DNA of 32,773 nt from Chara braunii (taxonomy: Eukaryota > Streptophyta > Charophyceae > Charales > Characeae), in NCBI GenBank assembly GCA_003427395.1, contig BFEA01000507.1, positions 831,306 through 864,078 on the forward strand, read 5' to 3'. Each line of letters begins with the position of its first letter. Within the stretch, counting starts at the first letter, position 1. This document shows, in pieces, positions 7,830 to 19,618 of the stretch. The notes under the pieces are model-generated. The model was not told where the DNA came from. It saw only the letters and a program-made list of their open reading frames with translations, and ran no database searches. A program made the position numbers and the translations under genes.

Positions 7830-10050
7830 TTGAAATTTTTATTTCTAATTTCTAATTTCTAATTTGTTATTTTTGCAATGACTTGCTGATTTCTGCTGCC
7901 GAGATTGACTGCGAGGCTGTACACTAACCGTAGGGTTAGTTTTGTAAATCTTGTTTGGCTGAGGGCTAACCGAGAAACCTGCCTGTTTGGAAATTCGTGA
8001 GGGACAGATCTGCAATTCCGGGGAAAAATACAGGCCNGGTACTAATCNAATTTCTACAGCNACCCTAACTGCCTATAGCAGGCCCGGGCTACCCTAGGAC
8101 AGACAGGCCCTAAGCGGCCTATACTGCTATACGGTCCTATAGCCTATAGCCGGGTCCGGTAGAGGCCGAGAGGCCGAAACAGCAACGGTACCGGTAGGTC
8201 CAGTCAGTCTGGTCTAGGTCTAGGCTAGTGTAGGAATCTATAAGTCGGGAAGGGAAACTGGTAGGGGGACTTTTGGCTTTCATTTTTCGCGTGCAGCGTT
8301 GGTGGCCAACAAAGTTGAGCAGCGCTGAATGCCTACAGCGGCACCTGAGACATCAGCGCAGTGGAGCAGCCATAGCCGACCTACTGACTGTCTTCAGCGC
8401 AGCTATCCCTTGGGGGATCTCTGCGGTGGCAGGCTATATCGGAGGTCTTCACTGAGGATATGTGGGTTCTGCTGCTGCGGTAGCAGTCGGACAGCCATAG
8501 CTGTCCTCTTCATCGTCAGAGGGACTCATCGACACTGGAGATTACTTCGCTACTCATGATCTGCGTCTGGGTGTATGGCGCTGGCCTCTGGGAGGCTGTT
8601 TCAGTGCAGTGCTAGACTCTGAGTGTGTGGTAGTGAGTGGAGTGGGTGGTAATTGAGTGGCGAGACACTGGGTTAAACTCTGTAACGATTATTGGGTTAA
8701 TTGTGTTGAGTTGGCTCATCATCTGGGTTACTTTCCGATTGTGATCTTCGCAGTGTCAATTGTGATTGGTTGTTGGGAGTTCATTAGAGAGTGAGAACAC
8801 TGTGTGTGTATTCTCCCCATCTGTGCATGGTTGCTATTTCGCTGCTTATCTCTGATGTGTGTGCAGGTGGACTCTGTCTCTTCCTCCCCCTGACTTGTGC
8901 ATGTATGGGCATGTGTGAGTTCTGTTGTGTGTGAGTGGCAATCCAAGTGTCAAACAACCAAGTTCATAACATTTTTAACGTTGTGATTCTCACCTTCCCA
9001 TTGTCGGGAAATAATGGTGGAGACTTTGGTCCTCGCTCCACTACTTACGTAACATTGACAAAAGATAAAACCATGGCTGTGTATCTTTCCATGTTATAGA
9101 GGAAGATTCACTCTCATTTTGAACATTTGTAGGCTGTGTATCTTTCCATGCTATCGTAAAATGTTGGCTGATGGGGGGTATTTATGGAATTATGCTGTGG
9201 TTGGTGATGATGGTGATGATGCTCATGGTGGATGATGACGGCGATGATTGTGGTGAAGCAGTAGCGAGCTATCTGTAAAAGGGGGCCTAATGAGGGGCAG
9301 TTGTGGGATTGTGCTGTGATTGAGAATGCTTGTGGTGCAGGGCACGCAGGACCGTCGATTAAGCTTACCAACCCTGAAGTGCCACGTGGATCGTTCGTGA
9401 AGACAGGCTGAGACGGAGAACTGCGTCGAATACTTTCGTTGTCTCTTTCTTTCTCGGGGGGCTGGGGGGAGGCGAGCAATATGCAGGTAGAGAGGGGAGG
9501 AGGAGGTGGAAATGGAGAGTGGTTGATTGAGGGGAGGAGGAGGTTGAAATGGGAGTGAGTGGTTGAGTGAGGTTCTCGCTCTTTTGCCAGGTTTCCTTCT
9601 GCATGGGGGGGCTGCTACGTGGCACTCTCTCGGTCGGGTCTTGAATGTTGAATGAACCTGGCAGAACGGCAACGGAAAAGTTTTATAGGCCCCTGCGGCA
9701 AGTCTACGGGTGGGTTCAAAATAGGAAAGTAGGGTCCAAATAGGAAAATGCGGGGAGCATCACCTACAGGAGAGCAAGAAGGATAGGAACAGGACAAGAC
9801 AAAAACGAATACTCAGTGAGAGATCACAAGTCAGCTCACTGGGACCCGTAGCTTGAGAAGGGATGTGGATGAAGACGGGAGTGGAGATCTGATCCCAGCA
9901 TGTAATCTTTGTCTCGTTAGTATCCTCGGTAGAAGGGGACAAGGGGAGAAGGAGAGGGTTTAAGGGTTCGAGAGGCAGGGAGTGAGTTTTGGGGCCAGAA
10001 GGGAGAGGGGCGGAGGGTGGGAAGGGAGGGAATAGGAGAGGAGGGAGTGA
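7830..10050. other. Gene-poor region with short local duplications
   Basis: No convincing gene is seen. TTTCTAATTTCTAATTTC-type repeats lie near 7843. A stretch rich in CCTA/GGCC words with undetermined bases is at 8037, 8048 and 8061. GGCTGTGTATCTTTCCATG occurs at 9073 and 9132. A GGCTGATGGGGGG / GGCCTAATGAGGGG block recurs at 9166 and 9285. A unit AGGGGAGGAGGAGGTGGAAA of about 38 bp is doubled at about 9495-9570. The frames across it are short and resemble no family I know. Confidence 0.6.
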
Positions 10051-10256
10051 TTAGTTGATTTTCTCTGATTGGACCTCTGCTTCGCAGCTGCAGAAAGATT
10101 GCGTTTCTACATCAGCGTGGGAGTGATCAGGCAGACGAATGAAGTGGTGGGCAAGTCCGGGGTGCTTTTGACAAGGACGAAGATGACTATTAGGAGCGCG
10201 AAGGAGAAGGCGGCGGCGGAGGAAGAGGGGTCCAAGGAGCCAAATTGGAGGAGGAA

Positions 10257-10619
10257 ATGACGATGCCTTCTCATATCCCATCAACAGACTACCAGGATCT
10301 TCATCCTTCAATTGCATCGCCTCCGTCGTCTGCGTCTCTGGCGACTCACCCACTTCCATCATCACTCTCGTCAGCTCTGTTGTCTTCGTCGCCACCATAC
10401 CCATCTTTCACACCTCCATCTTCGCCGCAATCTCCATCTTCACCATCTCCATCTTCATCCTCGTCTGTAGCCTCACCGACTTTGCCGCTGTCGCCTGCCT
10501 CCCCACTCTCACCCCTATCGGTCCTGCCATCGCTATCCGAGCTATCCCCTGCATCAACACTATTGCCGCCATCATCGTCATCACCACCATCACCATTGCG
10601 ACCGCCATCACCGTCATGA
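10257..10619 (+). other. Ser/Pro-rich open frame, doubtful as a gene
   Basis: An ATG-initiated frame of about 120 residues is composed almost entirely of Ser, Pro, Leu, Ala and Thr. The DNA is a degenerate CCATCT/CATCAC-type triplet repeat, and long frames are open on both strands across it, which is typical of a stop-poor repeat. It could be a low-complexity exon of a gene upstream of the Gln-rich exon, but there is no conserved domain or clear splice context. Confidence 0.15.
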
Positions 10620-10865
10620 CAACCATCACCATCATTCCCACGAGTATTACCAGTGCTGCCTTCGCTTCTGTTATCAGGAGTTCGCCCACTGTCCGTGCTC
10701 CCATCTTAACCAGCCCATCAGACGCACAGGATCTTTTGCCGTCCTTAGGTTCTGTTTCCCCTTTTGGATCCAGATCTGGACTCTATTCATCCCGATAACA
10801 GGATTTGGAAGGATGTAAGGCATTGTGCATTGTTAGAGAGCGTGGATGTGGAGAGCAAGGATTGG

Positions 10866-11178
10866 TGATGATGATGATGACGAGCTGTGACATAAAACGG
10901 CTAGTGCTTGTGAGAGGGGAGGGAAGAGAAGGATGGGGGTTCGACTAGCTGACCATCAGGAACATGCAGAGGGAAAATGGGACGAGAGGGTCGCACTGTT
11001 TGCAAGCAAAAGAGGTGGAGAGCGAGGGAGGGCGATGCTGCTGCTGATGATGATGATGAGGAGCTGTGGCATAAAACGGTTAGCATTTGGGCAAAAGGCG
11101 AGAGAGAAGTGAAGAGAAGGACGGGGCTTTCCACTCGCTGACCATCACGGACAGGCCGAGGGAAACACAGGACGAGAG
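10866..11178. repeat. Diverged tandem duplication, period ~180 bp
   Basis: The block 10866-10988 recurs at 11046-11178. Both copies start with a GATGATGATGATGA run and contain GAGCTGTGRCATAAAACGG. Both also contain a GCTGACCATCA segment and end near GGACGAGAG. The copies differ by many substitutions, so the event is not recent. It lies about 0.7 kb upstream of the Gln-rich exon. Confidence 0.75.
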
Positions 11179-11340
11179 AGGATTCGTTCTGTAAAGCGCA
11201 TGGGGGAGTAGGAGGAGAGGATGGTGATCACTGTCATCGATGGCTGGAAGCAGATCTCAGATCACCTTCCTCCTCTGTGTTTGGGTACGAATGGGTTCAA
11301 GGTTGTCAGTGCTACTTCAGAACTTCAGAAGAATAGGATG

Positions 11341-11353
11341 GGGGTTCGAATCC
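11341..11353 (+). promoter_or_regulatory. Isolated Pol III B-box-like sequence
   Basis: GGGGTTCGAATCC is a textbook B box with self-complementary T-arm flanks. I cannot fold a complete tRNA upstream, because no acceptor stem pairs with the CTTCTGC that follows. It is best seen as a tRNA-derived remnant or a chance match. Confidence 0.3.
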
Positions 11354-11884
11354 CTTCTGCAAAATGACAAGGCTTGTGGTGAAATGTGGATGATCTATGC
11401 GGCTTCAAACAGCTAGTTCAACAATCAGATTGACAATGGAGAGATCAATGCCTAGTTTCTTTTGATAATGTATATACAAGTTTCTTAACTCGCACTGGGA
11501 CAGCTCAGCGGCTGATCGGTGGAGCTGATTGATGACACGTGTTGCGTGGGAAATAATCCATTTTTTTGTGCAGGAATAGGCGATCGGCCTACCTGCTGCA
11601 TACAGCTCATCTCATCTTGGATTTGCTGTAGACTCTGAACCCACCAATCGGCCATCTCTTGCTGTCTGTGATATACACTGTTCTGAGCACGCTGCATTTC
11701 GATGCGTTTGCTTGAACGGACCCAGAGATGAGTGTGCCGACTTTTGCATGAATGGGCCCAGAGATGATCGGCCCGACCTTTGTGATGGTACTGATGTCAT
11801 CTCTCCTTTGGTGGTGGTTCCCTTGTCGGTGATGTGCAAAAGACTTAACGGGTTGTGCACGACACAGGTGGTAGAGAAGTGGCT

Positions 11885-14589
11885 ATGGAGATGATGACCC
11901 GTCGGCAGCCGCAGCAGCAGCAAATGGACGAAGACCCCCTGAATGTGGCAATGGGGACGTTCTTGAGTTGTGCTGCTACTGCGAGAGGAGCGCTGTCATT
12001 GGCGCAGAACAGGGGAGATGCTGCGGAGCAGCTTCAGCTGAACGATCAGCTTGACGAACGTCGGAATGATGTCCAAATGAACGACGAGGATGGGGGATGG
12101 GAGGGGACAAATGAGGAGGGAGGTGATTGCTCTGATGTGTTGGGAGATGCTGATTGGTTTACAGGCTCGTACATCCCCTGGGAGGTTTTCAACGAGGAGT
12201 TAAAGAAGTTAGCACGAGCAAGCGAGGAGGAAAGATTGGACATGGCCGTTTCTAGTGGAGGGAGTGACAGCGTTAGTCTTGCTGCTGGTGGTGGTCAACC
12301 TCTGTCTCCTCCTCCCTGTGACATTACTGCATGTTCAGCTTCGTGTGCTCCTCGTCTCTCCACCTCTGCTGGTGGTGTCGCTGGTGATGCTGTGACGACG
12401 GATCTAATCATGGAGAAGATGGGCGAAGGTGGGGGTGTATGGCAGGGATACCGATTCAAGGGAGGAGGACAGTGTGCAGCTGACCAGGGCACAGCTGAAG
12501 ACAGAGGCGGAGATGCTACAGCATCAGCTCCCGATGGCTGCCGTGCGTTTGATGACGACTGTGGAATGAGCGGGGAACCTTCCGGTTCTCAGAGTGGACG
12601 GGACGATGTAAGACGTGAGGGGAGAGAGGGAGACGGGTCTCTGCAGCTCTTAATTCAGCTGTCAGGAGACGACGGAGGTAATGGTCGGAAGATGGCACAG
12701 CACTGGCAGCCAGGTCTGTGGCGAGGTGGTGATGACAGTCTAATGGAGGGCATGAAGGGTTGGCAAGAGCTTTTAGGAGCAGGCTATGGCAGTAGCAATT
12801 GTCGATTGCAGCAAGCAGGAGGAGGTAATGGAGGAGGACCCAAAGAACGAGAAGGAAGGAACGGGAATGGGGAACAAAGACAGGAAAGGGTCATGGAAGG
12901 AAATCTTGCTGGACACCAGGTGCAGATGGAGATGATGCGTCTGATGCCTCTAGCGGGAGGGGATGGCTCGATGCTTCAGGCTGCGAAGGAGAACGAGGGG
13001 GGGGATGCCATGGAAATTGCAGCTGGAGTGGAAACTGGAGCCCAACAGGAGTGGAGTGCTTCGGTTGGGAAGGCGGGTGTTCGTAGTGATGATTATGGAC
13101 AGCTCGGCAATTGCCAGGTTGGAAATGAAAATGCTCACAAGGCGAATGGTACTGGGTCGTCTATGCGCTGGCTTCAAGCTGAGAACATTCCAAAGCAACA
13201 GCTGATTGCGCAGAGCGGGATCAGAAATGATGTGATGAGTCAGGAAATATCGGGGGATACCTCCCAGAATGTCTCAGTAGGGGGATGGAGAGGTGAGTTG
13301 TTGTCTGGTCATAACACACTGCAAGACAGAGGAAGCGAGACATTACCTGGCCAGTTGCAGGGCAACAATCGTTTTGGAATGCTGTTTGACCAACCAAGGG
13401 CAAGTGATCAGTGCGAGAAGTTCCCAGAGTGTGCAAAGCAGCAGCAACAGCAGGAGCAGGGGCAGCAATGCCAGCAGGAGGTGGCAAAGCAGCTGCGGGA
13501 GAAGTCATTGCATGTTCTAGAGCAAACTCAGCAGGTGCCAACCGAACAGGCCCTTTGGATCAGGGGAGTGGACGGAGATGAGAAGATGCTTGGAAATCTG
13601 GGAGTCTGTCAAGCGGAGGAGGAGCAAACAAAGCAATCTCTGCAGCAGTATCACCTGCACACTCTACAGCTTTTGGAGAACTGCTCATCTTCAGAGGTGG
13701 TGCGGTCTCTGCAGCCTTCACAACCACTGGGTCCGATGAGTCTTGGATGCGAGATGGTTGGTCTAGAGTCGAAGTCACAGGGGCTGAATGGGTTGCAGAA
13801 ACAGCTTCCGTCACAGCTAGTCCATCCATGGCAGCAGAAGGTAGGCCTTCTGCCGCAGCAAGCGGAGCCACTGGCACTTCAGATGGACCAACTGCAGGAA
13901 CAAAGCCCATTCGAGATATTAAGACAGCAGCAGCAGCAGCAGCAGCAGGTTCTCAGCATTCTGCAGCAACAGAAGAACCTGCAGCAAGAGATGGAGTCCT
14001 TGTCGAAGGTTAAGTCCTTGTTGAAGGTTGTAGAACTGCAGCATTCACATCAACATAATCATCATCTAGATCTGCAGCAGCAGCAGCAGCACCAGCAGAT
14101 GCTCAGCATTCTGCAGCAACAACAGAAGCTGCAGCGACAGCTGGAGTCCTTGTCGAAGGGTGGAGAACCACAGCAGTCGCATCAAGATCAATGGCAGCTT
14201 GACCTGCCACCACAGCAGGGTGACAGTCTAAATCAACTGAGTCTTTCACAGCCGCTGTCTTCGACATTGCATTTGCAGCAAACATTCAAACTACAACATC
14301 AGGAACACCCATTCAATACTGACCAGCAACAACAGCAACAACAGCAGCAACAACAGCAGCACCAACAGCAGCAACAACAGCAGCAACAACTGCAACAACT
14401 GCCACTAATGGAGCAGCAGCAACAGCCACAGATGCCACCAATGCAGCAGAAGCAGCAGCAGCCAGCATGGCTCAGCCCAGAACGGCCAGAGCGCATCCGT
14501 CTGCATCATCAACATCTTCAACAACATGCATCTCCAACAACGTCTGCAACTCCACTGCGGCAGCAGCCGCAGCAGCAGCAAAAGCAACG

Positions 14590-14625
<36 letters not shown>

Positions 14626-15428
14626 GCAGCAGCCGCAGCAGCCGCAGCAGCCGCAGCAGCAGCAGCAACAGGCACAGCAGCAGCAACAACCACAGCAGGA
14701 GCAGCGGCAACAGCAACATCAGCAGCAGGAGAGGCAGCCACAGCTGCCAACACTGCAGCAGCAGCAATTCTCAACGCCACTGCAACAGCAGAAGAACCAT
14801 CCACCATTGATCAGCACTCGTCAGCCAGCTCTCGACCCGCTACAACATCAACACCATCAACAGCACCAGCAACAACAGCAGCAACAGCAGCAACAGCAGC
14901 AACAACAGCAACAGCAGCCACAACAACAGCAGCAGCTGCCACAGCTGCCCGCGGTGCTGCAGCAGCAGCAGTTGTCACTGCCATTGCAACAGGAGAAGCT
15001 GCAACAGCCATGGATCAGCCCACAGCAGCCAGTGCTCAACGAACCGCAACACCAACAACACCAAAATCATCAACAGTGTCAGCGGCCACAGCTGCATGAG
15101 GGGCAGTCTCGGCAGTCTCAGCAGCAACAGCAGTCGCCTGCTTGCAGACCTGCGGAGCAGCGGTTATTGCAAGGACCATCACAGCAATGGATTGAAGGAT
15201 TTCACCAACAAGGTGGACCGTCACAGCAACTCCATCATGGGCCATGTGGGCAATCAGAGAAGGGAGAGCAAAGTACGTTGTTGCTGCCATCGTCCTCACA
15301 GTATCAACTATCTCCCCTGCATCAGCATACACATCAACCGCAACAGGTCAGTCAAGCACACAAGCAGGGGGAGCATCGGCAGGCAGAAGAGCAGAGACAG
15401 CAAGGGGTAGAGATATCACCATGTCAAG
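11885..15428 (+). CDS. Glutamine-rich protein of unknown family (large exon)
   Basis: A single open frame runs from the first in-frame ATG at 11885 for 1,181 codons to a good donor (CAAG|GTACCG) at 15428/15429; unspliced it would stop at 15520. An in-frame stop lies upstream at 11846, and an acceptor CACAG at 11867 leaves room for an upstream exon. Residues 1-500 are mixed and rich in Gly, acidic residues and Gln, with a possible helical stretch near residue 100 (PWEVFNEELKKLARASEEER). From about residue 520, and densely from 680 to 1155, it is Gln-rich, with CAG and CAA mixed, which argues for a selected protein tract. Two internal duplications keep frame: a 150-bp unit with LSILQQQ...LESLSK (13952 and 14102) and three PQ-P-LQQQ...IS-QP units (about 14419, 14734 and 14936). 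Gln-rich regions of this kind are common in transcriptional co-regulators; that role is inference. It may be the 5' part of the SNF2 gene or a gene of its own. Confidence 0.6.
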
Positions 15429-16308
15429 GTACCGTTTGGCATGAGCATTCAGGTGCTTTCAATGCACTCATGTTTTGCGAGCAAGCAACCCATACACAGC
15501 CCACGCACAGCATTCAGTGAATGCATGTGTTGGGAGCATGAAACCCATGCACAGCAGCACGTGTACTTTTAGCTGTTTGTCAGTGGCAGCACATCATTCT
15601 ATGCCTTCTTTTGCCATGCCACCTTTCCTTGGTCGTTTCAACTTCTGATGCTCAGCTCAGCCCACATTTTGCTCGCATTGTCATGACTATTCTAACGTAA
15701 TGCATTTAATCATTGTAGCGGCAATGCAGCCAACATAAATGGTTCTTCTCTGCAATCCAATGAGAGGGAGGGAGTGCAAACATACCACATGCTTCCTCTC
15801 CTGGAGTTGGGTTCTGTTCCTGTTCTGAAGAGTGGAAATGTTCATCTCGCATCCCACCTTCTAATCACATTTGGATGATAGAAGTTTGCCAGCATTGTCT
15901 TGTGAGCATGTGCTCGAGTAGTGTTTGCACAATGAAGGTCGATGAGGACTGACGTGTGGCCTGCTCGTCTGTAGAAGGTGCCTCTCCTTTTTTTGTTTTT
16001 TTGTTTGAATTGTCCTACCCCTTATATGACCCGACCCACCCTTCCTCTGGTCAATTCTCTCCAGCGCACCCCCGTTCCCCTAGTCCTACCTCAGTGTCTA
16101 CCACTCAGGACCTCCTTGACACTGTGATGTTGCCATTCAGTGTAGACTCTGATCAGAGCCCAGTTGTTTTTTCAGTCCCACCCTCTCTCGCCCAAGCATT
16201 TTACTATCTGCTGCAAGCCTGCGTGGCCCATCCGAGTGTTTTTCTGAAATTTCTACCCCACGCCTGACTGGCTCGCCACCGGGAAAACCCCTCACCCAGA
16301 CCCGCCCG

Positions 16309-16390
<82 letters not shown>

Positions 16391-17453
16391 GCTAGAACCC
16401 CGCTGTAGCATTGCCACCTGTCTAATGTCGCCGCTGGTCCACCTTGCGCCACCCACCAGTGTCGCCTGCCACTAACCTGGGGCGAGGGGCGCGAATTCTC
16501 TATGCGGCAAATTTTAAATTGGGAGCGAATCTATACCATATTGTGGTAGATCCACTCCCTCTTTCTTTAAGGGAAGAAGTTCGGCCCTGGACTGCAGGAG
16601 GGCATCTTTTTTTTCCTGGTTCTTCTTTTTGGGCCTGGGCAGCTGGACCTAGGCCCTTTGTTTTACTCATCTCTCTGGGCCGCCACACCTGGACCCATTT
16701 TTCAAAGAGGGGGGGAAGGGAAGGAAGAGGGGGGGGAAGGGAAGGAAGAGGGGGGGAGCATATTTTGCAGCTGGTCCTTGTTCTGTGGTTTGGGTGACCC
16801 AGGCCAAACCACCACCCACCCATCACCCACCCATCACCCTCCTTGCTGTCTTTGCCTGAATGACACCATAGCTGTATCTCGTCCAAGCTTCCTCTCTATA
16901 TCCTCTCTATAATGACCATGCCGAATATTTGGGAGAAGAGAGTAACCAAATCCTAGAGAATGGCAACCTCGGTGGATTAATCAGCAAGACACAGAAATGG
17001 ATGTACTGAAGGCTGTGAGCGCCATCGTTTGACCGACTTGGATCCTGATGAAATGGGCGGATAAGATGCATTGTTGTTTCGTGGTTGAATCATTGCTCGA
17101 AGTTTGTGTTTCATGGCAATGCCAGCGGCGGCTTGCCTGTATGCATTGTGAAGGCACATATGCGCTCGCTTGTTGATAAACTTTCCATGGCTCTGATTTC
17201 GCCCGGTAATAATCCTTGGCTGTTTGACTGATTGCCCGCTCTCGGGTCTGAATGTTGGCTTTTTTGAGACCGGTTTGGCTAGTGTGAGACTGTGAGTGCT
17301 TGCTTGATATACTGAAACATTTGCAACTGGGAAGTCGTGGTTGTCAAGAGATTTTGAGCGTGAGTGACTGTTGATCAAGATGGATGGTTCGGATCATGCT
17401 TCTAACTTTTAGGTATTGCTTCCTTGATGCTCCGGCGACAACACCACACACAG
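15429..17453 (+). other. Intron or intergenic spacer after the Gln-rich exon
   Basis: If the Gln-rich exon joins the SNF2 gene, this is a 2.0-kb intron with GT at 15429 and AG at 17452-17453 (leftover G plus AA restores the frame as Glu). A second acceptor at 15717-15718, preceded by a branch-like TTCTAAC, would instead give a short terminal exon ending at TAA 15736-15738. The spacer contains (CT)n at 16310-16387 and a doubled AGGGGGGGAAGGGAAGGA unit of about 22 bp at 16684-16755. No other coding sequence is recognised. Confidence 0.45.
16310..16387. repeat. (CT)n microsatellite
   Basis: An uninterrupted CT dinucleotide array of about 78 bases within the spacer between the Gln-rich exon and the first SNF2 exon. 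Confidence 0.97.
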
Positions 17454-18580
17454 AAGTTTTGGCACCCTCTGGAAGCGAGGAGCAGAAGTCAACAGGACTG
17501 TCGCTGCCTGACGTCAAACCTTCTTCGAATGGAACACCTTCCTCTCGAGTTGTCATCGATCTTTCTGACTCTGACTCTGACTCGGAGGGAAGTAACGGCC
17601 ATGGAGGCACAGCGAAGCGCCGTAGGTTTGCCATGAATGGCAGTGGTTGCGACATGGCGACACGAAGTGGACAGAAGAAAGTTGGTGTGAGCACAGGAGG
17701 AAGGGGTGGATGTTATCCGCTGCCCGCTTTCTCAAAGAACCCCGAGAAGAAGCAATGTTTGACTGTTGATTTGACGGAAATCAACAGTGATGATGATGAA
17801 GACAGCATGGAGGATAAGCAGAATGAAGGCAGAAGGCTCCCTGATTGGGCTGCCACGGGCAAGAGGAAGCTTGAACCGTGGGTGAAGCGTCCTGTGAATG
17901 GGAGAGAGAAGATGCAGAAGTTTGGTGAGGGCATGCTGGGGCAGCAATCAATGAAGCAATTACAACTTAAAAATGGGGTTGAATATGGCGAAAGGCCTCG
18001 GCTACTCGGTATTAACGGACCTCGTGCATCCTTTACAGTGGTGGGTAGCACTCTGATGAATGGCGAAGGAGGAGGTCGGCGGCTTCCAAATTGGCTAACG
18101 GAAGCGCAGATGAAGGGCCACATGAGCTTGCAGAGGAGTAATTCTACATTGCAGATTAAGGGTGATGGTGGGGAGGGAGTCCTTGACGATAATAACGGCG
18201 ACGAGGGTTCAGATGATCTCTCTGATGATTATGATGACGATGATTATGATTCGGAAGTCGACTACGATCATCCTTGGTACTGGAGGGTAGGGGGAATAGG
18301 GAGGAGGCTCCTGGAAGGAGGCAGGAAGTTGAAATCAGGTTTGGGGGCCAGATTTCGCCTTAATGCAGGGGGGCTTGGGTGGCGGAGCGATGTATCTAAG
18401 TTGACACCAGGAGATCCAAGCCATAGCATGAGCAGTCGGGCATTGACTGTGGTACCTGACGGACCCGTTGTTCCGGCTGCGAAGGCACCACCACTGCCAG
18501 GTGGCAAGGGTTTGAAAATAGAGAGCCGGACACCAGAGAATGGAAGCGAGCCAAGCCTGGATCTTCGGGGAGTTTTAGAG
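17454..18580 (+). CDS. SNF2 ATPase, CHR27/28-like: acidic N-terminal exon
   Basis: The frame is open from 17375 to 18637. The 3' end is set by donor GAG|GTGTGG at 18580/18581, which leaves LRGVLE (18563-18580) to join the next exon in phase 0. That matches the short helical segment before the helicase core of plant CHR27/CHR28. The start is uncertain: acceptors at 17413 (needs two leftover bases) and 17454 (needs one, as supplied by 15428) are possible, as is an ATG at 17384 if the SNF2 gene begins here. Two SUMO-interaction-like motifs stand out: VVIDLSDSDSDSE (17549-17587) and LTVDLTE (17759-17779) followed by SDDDED. A third acidic patch, rich in Asp and Tyr, is at about 18185-18285. Basic patches such as AKRRR lie between them. 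Known family members of the FRG/ULS1 group carry SIM-like acidic N-termini, so this fits a nuclear SUMO-linked chromatin factor. Confidence 0.75.
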
Positions 18581-19058
18581 GTGTGGGCTTCAAATTCCCG
18601 CAGATGCGGTTGCTTTGCACCCTGCTGTAGGAAATAAAACTTAGATGTGGTCCAGAGAAAACTCACCACTACGGATCCTGCTATAAGCTGTGTTTCTTGC
18701 CTCACGGTCTCTCAATGTGAGCCAACTGTAAACACATCCACACACCCGGCTCTTTGTATGTGCGCCTGTACGTCTATAAGTCTCTCTCCGTATGTGTGTG
18801 AGTGTGTGGCGTGTTTGGCAACGCAGTAGACCGGAAGTAAACAACTGACTTAAGACAAGATGTCAAAAGAACCTGAATCTTGGATGGGGAAGTCGCAAAG
18901 ACGAGAAAGGACTTACCCCCTTCACCCCACTGTCAGACCCTAAGTGGAACCCTCAAGGGACCTGCAGCAAGCCTGGGCACCCCAGAATGAATGGGAGTTG
19001 ACACAGCACAATTCAAGGACAGCTTCGGCCACTCTAATGGACGAGCCTTAGAGTGGTT

Positions 19059-19503
19059 GGGACTTGTCCGTTCGCAGAAAGGCCCCAGAGGGGAGGAAGG
19101 GGGAGATATATGGTGGGCACAACCTCGAGGGTGGTACCGTTCGGGGGAAATATACGGGGGGCGCAACCGCGAGGGTGGTAGGATATGCACACCCAAGCAG
19201 CAGCGAGTACTACATGAGAAGAGTCTCGGGATAATGCCAGGACTTGACTGTTTGCAGAACGGTTCCAGAGGGGAGCCAGGTAGAAATATGGCGGTCACAG
19301 CCTCATTGGTGATAGAAGATATAGGATAGGATAGGATGGGCACAACCTCCAGGGCAGTATGATACCCACACACAACCAGCGGCGAGTTCTATATCAGAAG
19401 AGTCTCAGGGTGAATTTGTCAGGACTTCACTGTTTGCAGAAGGGTTCCAGAGGGGATCCAGGGGGAGATATGGTGGGGACAACCTCAAGGGTGGTAGGAC
19501 ATG
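19059..19503. repeat. ~180-bp satellite-like tandem array, 2.5 copies
   Basis: The motif GACTT...GTTTGCAGAA followed by CCAGAGGGGA begins at 19061, 19241 and 19423, so the period is 180-182 bp. Each unit continues with GGGGGAGATATGGTGG and CACAACCTC...GGGTGGTA variants. The first unit also carries an internal partial doubling of this end (about 19105-19170). Frames stay open through two units, but their codons drift like non-coding DNA. Confidence 0.85.
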
Positions 19504-19618
19504 GACAGCAATGCTGCGCCTGTCCATGTACATTTCATTTCACTTAGGAGTCGTTCGTCTGGCATGGTGGGTTCTGCTTAACTTAACACACGAAGGAAGT
19601 CGATGATAATTGTTAGTT

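Noticed and set aside
11281-11362. tRNA gene on the plus strand
   Set aside because: Only the T-arm/B box is convincing; no acceptor stem or D arm pairs.
14467-15099. Ala/Thr-rich forward frame overlapping the Gln-rich exon
   Set aside because: It is the shifted reading (GCA for CAG) of the glutamine tract; the Gln frame is four to six times longer and has mixed CAG/CAA codons.
15301-15346. Alternative donor CAACAG|GTCAGT for the Gln-rich exon
   Set aside because: It is phase 0 and does not fit either first SNF2 acceptor (17413 or 17454); kept only as a possible alternative site.
17413-17453. Acceptor at 17412 (CTTTTAG) as the start of the first SNF2 exon
   Set aside because: It has the better pyrimidine tract, but needs two leftover bases that no good donor of the Gln-rich exon supplies; it could still be used with an unseen upstream exon.
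18991-19547. Open frames through the ~180-bp repeats, possible repeat protein
   Set aside because: The frame switches between units, no start or splice context is seen, and the differences between units do not favour synonymous positions.
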